Of a DNA stretch of 64,000 nucleotides, positions 56,691-64,000 are shown one piece after another (the first letter of the stretch is position 1; every line of letters begins with the position of its first letter). The stretch lies in assembly GCA_900542185.1 (NCBI GenBank), contig UQMZ01000005.1, forward strand, positions 1-64,000, read 5' to 3'. The stretch is from an uncultured Bacteroidales bacterium (GTDB taxonomy: Bacteria; Bacteroidota; Bacteroidia; Bacteroidales; Muribaculaceae). A program made the translations under genes and the position numbers. The notes beneath the pieces were generated by a model that worked only from the letters and a program-made list of their open reading frames with translations, was not told where the DNA came from and made no database searches.

Positions 56691-56817
56691 AGTTATATAA
56701 GTTTTAGGTTCTTTCTTTGTTTGTAAAGCTGTTTTAAGAACGTTAATGTTATTGTATCTCTGTGTATATTGTTATTATGCAAACTTAATAAATATTTCTG
56801 TAATAAACAAATCAAGA

Positions 56818-57022
56818 ACTAAGAGTGTGTTTACTTTTAAACCGTTTTAACAAATGAATAGAGTGATTATTTAAACTTCAAATTAATATTGAGGTCTTTT
56901 TTGGCTGATTTTGCCAAGCCTCGTCGGTCACGGTGCCCGCACCGCTCCCTCCTTGGCTTGCAAAATCATCTCAAAAAATCCTCTCAATCTTAATTTGATT
57001 TAAAAGTAAACACACTCTAAGT
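56818..57022. repeat. About 200-bp long-hairpin (MITE-like) element
   Basis: Outer arms at 56818-56842 and 56999-57022 (AGTGTGTTTACTTTTA core) and inner arms at 56878-56920 and 56953-56998 pair imperfectly, so nearly the whole element folds on itself; the tip holds CACGGTGCCCGCACCGC. No ORF. A related CCCGCACCGC and TTGCAAAAT run lies at 47133-47167. Gene-free stretch 56691-57025 otherwise shows only AT-rich sequence. Confidence 0.75.
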
Positions 57023-57025
57023 GCG

Positions 57026-58039
57026 TTAACGAACCATTAATTTTTCAAATTGGCCTGAGCACCACACCGTCGAATCGGCCAAAACGAGCATAACGGGGAG
57101 TCGCGTAGACTTGTTGAGGCGTTTCACATCATCGGCGCCCATAGCCATGAACGCCGTGGCCAGTGCATCCGACTCCATGGCTGTGCGTCCTATCACCGTG
57201 GCGCTTATCACGTCCGTGCGCGCCGGCCGTCCCGTCCGGGCCGAAATGGTGTGTCCGTAATACTGTCCCTTGGTGTCACTCTGCAGGTTGCGGTAATTGC
57301 CCGACGTTGCGATTCCGGCATCCGTCACCTCCACCACGCATTGCGAGTCGTGAAGTATGCGGTCCTTCTGCATCACCGGACGGTCTATCGACACCCGCCA
57401 TTTGCCTCCCTCGGGGCTCTTGCCCCGGCACGAGATCTCGCCTCCTATCTCTATCAGCCAATCCTCCACGCCGTTGCGCTTCAGCATCTCGCCCACACAG
57501 TCGCAGCCGTAGCCCTTGGCGATAGCCGAGAAATTAAACCGTATCCGGCTGTCGTCCTTAACCAGCGTGTCCATGGTGAGACGCGTCTTGTCGATGCCCA
57601 CGAATTTCATCAATGAATCTATACGGGCTGTGTCGGCCGTAGCCTTATGCCCCTTGCCAAAGCCCCATGCTTCGATCAGCGGACCCAATGTCGGGTCAAA
57701 GGCACCCTCCGTGAGCCGGTTCACCTTCACCGACTCCACGTATACCCTGATGAAATCGGTGTCTACGGCCGTGCTGTCGCTGACGTTGACCCGGCTCACA
57801 AGCGATTTCTCGTCAAACACGTTAAGTGATGCTCCCACCTTGTTCAGCACCTGCATTATCGAGTCTTTCAGTTCGGGGGCTCCGTTATACGTGACGTGAT
57901 ACGTGGTGTTCCATATCATTCCCTCGGCGTTCTGATACTCACGCGAATCTCCGTTACCGGAGCGGCCGCATCCTCCTGAGAGAAGGGTTATGACGCCTGC
58001 AGCGGCGGCTAATATTCCGATTATATTCCTATGCATCAA
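57026..58039 (-). CDS. apbE: FAD:protein FMN transferase (ApbE), lipoprotein
   Basis: 337 aa. Lipobox LLSGGC near residue 24; flavin-transfer domain with FDEKSLVSRVN, FDPTLGPLIEAWGFG, AIAKGYGCD, IGGEISCRG, and ISARTGRPA-like HTISARTGRPA. Attaches FMN to threonines of Rnf/Nqr subunits in the periplasm. The start overlaps the patatin gene's end by 4 bases, coupling the two. Confidence 0.93.
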   Translation of the reverse strand: MMHRNIIGILAAAAGVITLLSGGCGRSGNGDSREYQNAEGMIWNTTYHVTYNGAPELKDSIMQVLNKVGASLNVFDEKSLVSRVNVSDSTAVDTDFIRVYVESVKVNRLTEGAFDPTLGPLIEAWGFGKGHKATADTARIDSLMKFVGIDKTRLTMDTLVKDDSRIRFNFSAIAKGYGCDCVGEMLKRNGVEDWLIEIGGEISCRGKSPEGGKWRVSIDRPVMQKDRILHDSQCVVEVTDAGIATSGNYRNLQSDTKGQYYGHTISARTGRPARTDVISATVIGRTAMESDALATAFMAMGADDVKRLNKSTRLPVMLVLADSTVWCSGQFEKLMVR

Positions 58040-60417
58040 TGAATCAGTTTTGGGGCTTGGAAGAACAAGCCGAAGTTTATACCGAAATTCCAGTTATTCT
58101 TGGGCGAACTCAGATAGTTGACATACAGGCTGAGGCTGGCGAACGGGAAATTATAGACAGCCGCCACCTCTCCGATGAACTCCACCTTGGGGAACCATTT
58201 GCCATACTCGGTCACAGAAGGTCCGAGGTTCTTGAGTCCGCGCACCTTTGAGTATCCGTAGAAATCACCTCTGATCTGGAATCCGCGCGACGGCGTCCAC
58301 ACGGGTATCAGTCCGGCCGCGACATAATTGTCCGAGCGGAACGCCTCGTTGAAATAGTTCTGGGTCGACGGCGTGGGTGCGAACTCTGCCGAATGCACCA
58401 AGGTCGAAGTGTAGTTCTGTTTCAGCTTCTTGTAATTGCCCATGGCGTTGCCCATCACCCCGAGTTTAATGTTCTGGTGCACCGGAAAGAAATGTTTGTA
58501 GTATGCCCATAACGCGGCGTTCCAGTTGTCGCGCTGGGTGGTCTTCATCACGTTTTCCGGATAGAACGAACTCTTTTCGAACGCACCCCGGAATTCAAAG
58601 TTCCAATGCACGCCCTCGCTGGGATACAGTTTGTTGTTCAGCGTGTTCTTTTCAAATCCCACTCTCAGCACCCCGAGCCAATATTTGGTGCGGTCGCGCG
58701 AACGGTCGTGATACGAGCCCTCGCTGTCGGGGAAGTATCTGTCATTCATGTATCCCCATGCGGCCGACACCCATCCCTTTACCTTGCGGCTGGCCGCCCA
58801 GATGTAGCTGCCGCGCAGATAATTCTCGTCCTCGGTGATGAATGCCGGCGAACCGGTCTGATAGAACAGCACCTCCGAGTCGTAATACTTCTGCCGGCTC
58901 ATCAGTCCGTCCAGCTGCACCAGCGAGGGGCGGGCGCTCGGGAAAGTAAACCTTGCCGACAGCAATCCGGCATAGTAGCTCTGACCTACCCAGCCGCTGA
59001 CCGACACGTCCAGCGAGTTGAAGCTCATGGAGTGGTAGCCGAACTTCAGATACAGCATGGAATTGGTCGACGATGATATCCATCCTCCCACGCCGATGTT
59101 CCACGGACGTTTCTGACTGGCCTGCAGCAACAACGTATTGTGGCCGTCCTTGCCGAATTCGGCATTGGGCACCAGATTGTTAAGCGTACCGTCGGTTACG
59201 GCTCGGTAATAGGAATTGATCACGCCGGGCATTCCGATGGAGTGGGAACGCCCTCCGAAAAAGAGGAAACGCAGGTATCGCGCCTGATCGGGCGTGGCTC
59301 CTGTCACGGCTATCGAGTCGAACTCCAGGGCCGGTGTCTTTGCCGCGAATCCGGCGCGGCTTGCAGCCAGATCTTCCGGCGTGCGCCGGGCCGTGACGCG
59401 CTTCTTGATGCTGTCTATCATGGCCAGTCCCGATTTATACCCAATCTCGTATATTTCCTTGGCCTTGTCGAACTGCAGGACGGCAAAATTCGACACCGGG
59501 ACCTTTATCTTGATTCCATCGGCGCTCGGCATCGAGTAGTCGTTGTTCTGGATTATCATGTCCTCCAGCTGCGAGTAGAGGTCTCCGCGCATCGGGGCCT
59601 TGTCGGCGCCGGCCACCTGCACGCCTATCATGAAATCGGGATGGAAGTCCTTCTCCATCACGTTCACCGGGAAGTTGTCGTATATGCCGCCGTCATATAC
59701 CAGCACGCCGTCCAGCTTGATGGGTCGGAACACGAGCGGGAAACTCATCGACGCGCGCACGGCGTCGCCGAGCGACCCGTGCGACAGCACTATCTTATGC
59801 TTGTGGTAGACATCCGATGTGACGCATCTGAAGGGCACGAACAGATTGTTGAAGTTTTCGCCGCATTGCTCGCTGTATGGCCCGTACAGGTTCAGGAACT
59901 CGATGTTCATGGGCAACGGGCTGATCAGCGAGGTGGGAAGCACCTCGTTCAGCATCTTCTTGCCGCCGGACTTGAAGTTGATGTTCACTTCAAGCCATTT
60001 CGGCGTGGGAGTGGGCTGAATGTAGTAATAGATTCGTTCGGGCGGAATCGTGCCTGTGCTCCAGTATCCGAAATCGGAACTGGTGAAGAACTCCAGCATC
60101 CGGTCCGGACTCCATCCGCATGAATAGAGCGAGCCGACGATAGCGCCCATTGATGTGCCGGTCACATAATCTATCGGGATATTGTTTTCCTCCAGCGCCT
60201 TGATCACGCCCACATGGGCTATGCCCTTGGCGCCGCCCCCGCTCAGCACCAGTCCTACCGTCTGCCGGTCAGGTCTGGCTATGCTGTCGTTGTGCGGCGT
60301 GCGTATCACCGAATCAGGCATGGCCGACGAGCCTGTGGCGTTCACACCCAAGGCAGCGGATATGACACATACCGCCGCGCATAACCTTTTCGCAATATTC
60401 CTTGTCCCGCTCATCAT
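58036..60417 (-). CDS. Patatin-like phospholipase with outer-membrane barrel
   Basis: 793 aa. Signal peptide, then a patatin domain: oxyanion LSGGGAKGIAHVG, nucleophile elbow GTSMG (Ser89), and the DGG dyad in VYDGGIYDNFPVN near residue 240. The C-terminal half (about 400-793) is a 16-strand-like Omp85/BamA-type barrel ending in NFGINFGLFFQAPKLIH. Such PlpD-like proteins cleave lipids in the outer membrane or move the enzyme across it. Confidence 0.9.
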   Translation of the reverse strand: MMSGTRNIAKRLCAAVCVISAALGVNATGSSAMPDSVIRTPHNDSIARPDRQTVGLVLSGGGAKGIAHVGVIKALEENNIPIDYVTGTSMGAIVGSLYSCGWSPDRMLEFFTSSDFGYWSTGTIPPERIYYYIQPTPTPKWLEVNINFKSGGKKMLNEVLPTSLISPLPMNIEFLNLYGPYSEQCGENFNNLFVPFRCVTSDVYHKHKIVLSHGSLGDAVRASMSFPLVFRPIKLDGVLVYDGGIYDNFPVNVMEKDFHPDFMIGVQVAGADKAPMRGDLYSQLEDMIIQNNDYSMPSADGIKIKVPVSNFAVLQFDKAKEIYEIGYKSGLAMIDSIKKRVTARRTPEDLAASRAGFAAKTPALEFDSIAVTGATPDQARYLRFLFFGGRSHSIGMPGVINSYYRAVTDGTLNNLVPNAEFGKDGHNTLLLQASQKRPWNIGVGGWISSSTNSMLYLKFGYHSMSFNSLDVSVSGWVGQSYYAGLLSARFTFPSARPSLVQLDGLMSRQKYYDSEVLFYQTGSPAFITEDENYLRGSYIWAASRKVKGWVSAAWGYMNDRYFPDSEGSYHDRSRDRTKYWLGVLRVGFEKNTLNNKLYPSEGVHWNFEFRGAFEKSSFYPENVMKTTQRDNWNAALWAYYKHFFPVHQNIKLGVMGNAMGNYKKLKQNYTSTLVHSAEFAPTPSTQNYFNEAFRSDNYVAAGLIPVWTPSRGFQIRGDFYGYSKVRGLKNLGPSVTEYGKWFPKVEFIGEVAAVYNFPFASLSLYVNYLSSPKNNWNFGINFGLFFQAPKLIH

Positions 60418-60463
60418 GTTTGCGGCTCAAAGCCGACTGAGATATGCGGCCGAAGCCGCGCGT

Positions 60464-61705
60464 TTATAGCTTCATGTAGGAGTCCTTGAATCCCAGGAAG
60501 TAGAGCACGCCGTCAAGACCTATGGTCGAAATGCTCTGCGAGGCTTCGGCCTTTACCTTGGGCTTGGCGTGGAACGCTATGCCCAGGCCGGCCTCCGAAA
60601 GCATCGGCAGGTCGTTGGCTCCGTCGCCTACGGCTATGGTCTGCGCTATGTCGATGTTCTCCACCTGCGCCAACAGCTTCAGCAACTCGCGCTTGCGCTT
60701 GCCGTCGACTATGTCGCCCACGTAGCGCCCTGTCAACTTTCCGTCAGGACCAATCTCCAGTTCATTAGCATAAACGTAATCGAAGCCGAATCGGTTCTTC
60801 AGACTCTGTCCGAAATAAGTAAAACCGCCCGACAATATAGCTGTCTTATATCCCGAACGCTTCAGCACGGACATCAGCTTCTCCACGCCCTCGGTAATGG
60901 GGAGGTTGTCGGCGATTTCCTTCATCACCGACACGTCCAGCCCCTTGAGCAAGGCTACCCTTCGCGTAAAACTTTCGCAGAAGTCTATCTCGCCGCGCAT
61001 CGCACTTTCGGTTATGGCGCGCACTTCCGGTCCAACTCCGGCACGGTCTGCCAGCTCGTCTATCACCTCGGTACGTATCAGAGTGGAATCCATGTCGAAA
61101 CATATCAGCCGGCGGCAGCGGCGGTACATGGTGTCCTCCTGCATCGAGACGTCGAAGTTCAGTTCCGACGTAAGGCGCAGTATGTCACTCTGCATCTTGG
61201 TCTTATCTTTCGGATTGCCACGCACCGAGAACTCGATGCATGCCTTGGTGGCCATCTCCGTGTTGGCGTCTAAGGGCATACGTCCGGTCAGACGCGTAAT
61301 AGTGTCGATATTCAGGCCCTGGTTGGCTATTATCTTCGATATCTCCGATATATGCCGCGCCGTGATGTGCCGTCCCAACAGCGTCAGGATGTAACGGTTC
61401 TTGCCCTGGGCGGCTACCCACGACTGGTATTCATCCTCGGGCACGATGCTGAACTGCACCTGCACGTGCATCTCGTTGGTGGCGAACAGCAGTTCCTTCA
61501 GTATGTCGCCGCTGCGCGTGCTGTCGGTCATCACCAGCATACCCATCGCAAGGGTGTGGTGGATGTCGGCCTGCCCTATGTCCAGTATCGTGGCGTCGTG
61601 GTCGGCCAGTATGCCTGTCAGCTGGGCCGTGATGCCGGCCCGGTCCGGACCGGATATGTTTATCAGTATCAGCTCGCGGTGCGCTTCCTTTTCGTTTTTA
61701 CTCAC
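60464..61705 (-). CDS. serB: Phosphoserine phosphatase with ACT domains
   Basis: 413 aa. Two ACT-like regulatory regions (residues about 10-180; LILINISGPDRAGITAQLTG) are followed by a HAD phosphatase: DxDxT as CFDMDSTLIRTE, SGGFTYFG and GDGANDLPML. Makes serine from phosphoserine; ACT parts suggest feedback by an amino acid. Forty-six bases before the patatin gene. Confidence 0.94.
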   Translation of the reverse strand: MSKNEKEAHRELILINISGPDRAGITAQLTGILADHDATILDIGQADIHHTLAMGMLVMTDSTRSGDILKELLFATNEMHVQVQFSIVPEDEYQSWVAAQGKNRYILTLLGRHITARHISEISKIIANQGLNIDTITRLTGRMPLDANTEMATKACIEFSVRGNPKDKTKMQSDILRLTSELNFDVSMQEDTMYRRCRRLICFDMDSTLIRTEVIDELADRAGVGPEVRAITESAMRGEIDFCESFTRRVALLKGLDVSVMKEIADNLPITEGVEKLMSVLKRSGYKTAILSGGFTYFGQSLKNRFGFDYVYANELEIGPDGKLTGRYVGDIVDGKRKRELLKLLAQVENIDIAQTIAVGDGANDLPMLSEAGLGIAFHAKPKVKAEASQSISTIGLDGVLYFLGFKDSYMKL

Positions 61706-61744
61706 GGTGTTTTCAGTTTATAGTGTGTTTCCGGTGTGGATCCG

Positions 61745-62785
61745 TTATCTTCTTTTCGACTTGTGTCCGGATTTAGCAGCAGCGGCCTTGTGGTTACGGC
61801 TCTTGGACGATGCCGTCACACCCGTCTTCTTTCTGACCGCGCCCGTTTTGGTCGGGCGCAGCTTCACTCCGTTGGACTGAAGCATGCTCACCTGTCCGGC
61901 AGCGTCGGAATATGAACTTTCGGCCGCCTGCATGAAATATTTCAGTGCGCGGGGCAGGTCCTGCTGCACGCCGACACCGTCACGCAGCATGATGGCGAAG
62001 TTGTAGGCACCCTGCGCGCTTCCGCGTTCGGCCGCACGCCAGTAGTTTTCGGCGGCCACACGCTTATCCTGCAGCACACCGCGCCCCAGCTCGAATTCCT
62101 TGGCCGTGGCTAATAATGCCTCCACATGGCCGTTGCGCGCGGCGCGGCGATACCAGTATGCCGCCTCCTTGTCGCTGCGGCTCACGCCGATGCCGGCGTC
62201 GTACATCTTGCCTATCTGGAACTGGGCGTTCTCATTGCCCTGTTCGGCCGAACGCGCCAGCCATTTCCACGCATCGCTCGTGTTTTGCTCCACGCCGGCG
62301 CCGGCAAGGTAGCACATGCCTATCACATATTGTGCCACGGCATCGCCCTGACGGGCCTGGGCCATATTGGCGGTGTAATCACCGGCCGTGACACTGCTTT
62401 TGTCGGATTCAGATATTGCATATACCGGAGCCTTGCCTGCCGATTCGGCTTCATCCTCCGGTCGATAGGATTTCCGGGGTTTAGCACCTTTGGCCACGGT
62501 AGCGCCCGATGCGGGAACGCCCGCTTTGGCCTTGGCTACGGAGGTTGCGGGAACTTCCACCTTTACTGTCTGTTCGGCCGCTTCGGCCAGACTGTCGCGC
62601 CGCTCCACATATTTCAGCACCGTCGGACTCTTGATGATGATGTCGTCGCCCGGATTGTGCGTCGTGTCGTTCTGCTCGTACCGCTCGGGGTACAACGCAT
62701 TGGTTATATCTACGTATTGTGCCTGTAATCCAAATGCCGCTATCCCTGCCATAGCGGCCACTATCATAGTTACGGTTACTTTCAT
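61745..62785 (-). CDS. Sel1-repeat protein with basic tail
   Basis: 346 aa. Signal peptide (to LQAQ), an Ala/Lys-rich low-complexity part (about 75-120), then four to five Sel1-like repeats (QGDAVAQYVIGMCYLAGAGV, QGNENAQFQIGKMYDAGIGV, NGHVEALLATAKEFELGRGV, RGSAQGAYNFAIMLRDGVGV), and a strongly basic C-terminus (SRNHKAAAAKSGHKSKRR). Sel1 repeats bind proteins; partner unknown. Confidence 0.85.
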   Translation of the reverse strand: MKVTVTMIVAAMAGIAAFGLQAQYVDITNALYPERYEQNDTTHNPGDDIIIKSPTVLKYVERRDSLAEAAEQTVKVEVPATSVAKAKAGVPASGATVAKGAKPRKSYRPEDEAESAGKAPVYAISESDKSSVTAGDYTANMAQARQGDAVAQYVIGMCYLAGAGVEQNTSDAWKWLARSAEQGNENAQFQIGKMYDAGIGVSRSDKEAAYWYRRAARNGHVEALLATAKEFELGRGVLQDKRVAAENYWRAAERGSAQGAYNFAIMLRDGVGVQQDLPRALKYFMQAAESSYSDAAGQVSMLQSNGVKLRPTKTGAVRKKTGVTASSKSRNHKAAAAKSGHKSKRR

Positions 62786-62850
62786 CTATATTTGTAAAGA
62801 ATACGGCGCCCAGAATTGAGTGCCGTATCCATGTATGTCTCGGTTAATGA

Positions 62851-64000
62851 TTAATCTTCTGTTTTTTCCTCAGCCTTGGCTTCTTCCTTTACTTCGGCCT
62901 TCTCCTCGGTCACGGCGGGTTTGGCCGCCTCGGGATTGTCAACCATGCGGATCTTCTGCTTGATTTCCTCTATCTCCTCCTTCAGGCGGGCTATCTTGCG
63001 TTCCATTTCCTTCAGCATCGAGTTGCCGGCCGACGATTTGACGTTGAAGAATCCAAGATTGTTCTCGTATGTCAGCAGGTCGCTCTTGCGGGCTTCCAGT
63101 GCGCGGACCAGCTTTTCGCGTTCGCTGCTCACCTTGCTGCCGTCGCCACGCATCTTGCCCATCTTCTCCTGCCAGTTGTTCATGCGGCGGTTGCTTTCAC
63201 GCTCCGTGTAGGTGTTGTACAGTGTGTCGCAGATCTCGCGGTATTCCTTGAAGATGCTGTCCTTTACCTTGAAGGGGACAAATCCGATCTTGTTCCATTC
63301 GGCCTGCAGGTCTTTCACCTGGCCTATCACCTCGCGGCGGTCGCCGTCCAGCGGCAGTTCCTTCAGTCTGGCTATGATGGCCTTCTTGGCATCCAGGTTC
63401 TCGTTCTCCTCCTTGCGACGCTCGCGGGTCTGACGCTTGCGCTCGTCGAAGAAGTAATTGCATGCGTCGGTGAAGCGCTTCCAGACCTCGTCGCTCTGCT
63501 TGCGCGGAACGGCCCCGATGGTCTTCCATTCGGCCTGCAGACGTACTATCTCGTCCGTAGGATTCTTCACGTCCGGATTCTCCTTCAGTTTCTCGGCCTT
63601 CTCGCACAGGGCTATCTTCTTCGCTAAGTTCTCGTTGAATCCTTCGCGGGTGCGGCGGAAATATTCCGTCTTGGCCTCGAAGAAGTTGTCGCAGGCGCGG
63701 CGGAAACGGGTGTACAGCGCGGTATTGGCTTTCTTCGACGCGTAGCCGTATTCCTTCCACTTCTTCTGCAGGTTGATGATCTGGTCGGTCATAGTGTTCC
63801 ACTGCGCGAAGGTGGTGTTCTCGCTGGGATTCAGCTCCTCTATCTGCTTGCAGAGTTCCTCTTTGGCGGCCTCGTTGATCTGCTCGGAAGCCTTGCGCTG
63901 CTCGAAATATTCCTGATGACGCTTGTTCACCACCGTCGAAGCCTCGCGGAATTCCTCCCACAACGACTCACGCAGTTCCTTGGCGACCGGGCCTATGTTG
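62851..64000 (-). CDS. DUF349 protein, 5' part outside window
   Basis: At least 383 residues visible, open to the window edge on the N-terminal side (reading NIGPVAKELRESLWEEFREA at the edge). Repeated DUF349 helical units of about 75 residues (EEFREASTVVNKRHQEYFEQ; WKEYGYASKKANTALYTRFR; WKTIGAVPRKQSDEVWKRFT; WNKIGFVPFKVKDSIFKEYR), then a coiled coil and an acidic tail. Function unknown; typical for Bacteroidetes. Confidence 0.85.
   Translation of the reverse strand, partial: NIGPVAKELRESLWEEFREASTVVNKRHQEYFEQRKASEQINEAAKEELCKQIEELNPSENTTFAQWNTMTDQIINLQKKWKEYGYASKKANTALYTRFRRACDNFFEAKTEYFRRTREGFNENLAKKIALCEKAEKLKENPDVKNPTDEIVRLQAEWKTIGAVPRKQSDEVWKRFTDACNYFFDERKRQTRERRKEENENLDAKKAIIARLKELPLDGDRREVIGQVKDLQAEWNKIGFVPFKVKDSIFKEYREICDTLYNTYTERESNRRMNNWQEKMGKMRGDGSKVSSEREKLVRALEARKSDLLTYENNLGFFNVKSSAGNSMLKEMERKIARLKEEIEEIKQKIRMVDNPEAAKPAVTEEKAEVKEEAKAEEKTED

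Overview
The window looks like a chromosomal segment of a gut-type Bacteroidales, most like the Muribaculaceae. The evidence is a SusC/SusD glycan locus with SusE/F-like binding proteins, DUF4494, an AURKAIP1/COX24-type mini-protein, pyruvate:ferredoxin oxidoreductase, cytochrome bd, an RNase G with a P/Q-rich tail, and promoters of Bacteroidetes form (TTG, 19-21 bases, TAnnTTTG) in front of many units. Most genes are on the minus strand. Core genes are GC-rich; about 31.9-42.3 kb is visibly more AT-rich.

Layout. 1-1058: no convincing gene, but two minus-strand transcripts can be inferred from promoters and hairpins (a leader leaving the window at 1, and a roughly 300-nt structured RNA at 575-872). 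1.06-12.1 kb: SIMPL protein, nifJ, DbpA-like helicase, recG, ispD, fabG, a TetR regulator and an RluA-type pseudouridine synthase. 12.1-13.2 kb: HepT/MntA toxin-antitoxin pair, an initiator-like tRNA-Met with its own promoter and terminator, and a 114-bp inverted-repeat element. 13.3-14.7 kb: a membrane protein.

14.8-31.8 kb is a polysaccharide utilisation locus read leftward: a SusR-like regulator, then SusC, SusD, three SusE/F-like binding proteins, two GH27 proteins of the isomalto-dextranase type, a small carbohydrate-binding lipoprotein and a SusB-type GH97 alpha-glucosidase. I infer an alpha-1,6-glucan (dextran or isomalto-oligosaccharide) substrate. The first part of a CBM35 module closes one GH27 gene, and the remaining part lies frameshifted 2.4 kb away behind GH97, as if the lipoprotein and GH97 pair had split it.

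31.9-42.3 kb is an accessory region: a Schlafen/AlbA_2 regulator with in-frame repeats, an AlkZ-like protein, two lipoproteins behind a structured leader, a DUF4143 ATPase bracketed by inverted pairs of 17-bp palindromes, a rod-shaped candidate ncRNA, an outer-membrane barrel, an internally deleted KilA-N protein, and an AbiEi/AbiEii system sitting between the real 3' end of transketolase and a second, diverged copy of that 3' end.

42.4-64 kb returns to core functions: tkt, FucP-like transporter, PLP homeostasis protein, DUF4494, cydAB, split chromate transporter, folC, RNase G, mini-protein, HU, YigZ, DJ-1, a long-hairpin repeat, apbE, patatin-barrel protein, serB, Sel1-repeat protein and a DUF349 protein cut by the window end. 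The strongest candidates for something undescribed are the DUF4143 ATPase with its bracketing palindromes, the AbiE cassette at the duplicated tkt end, the split CBM35, and the two structured RNAs at 575-872 and 38483-38720.
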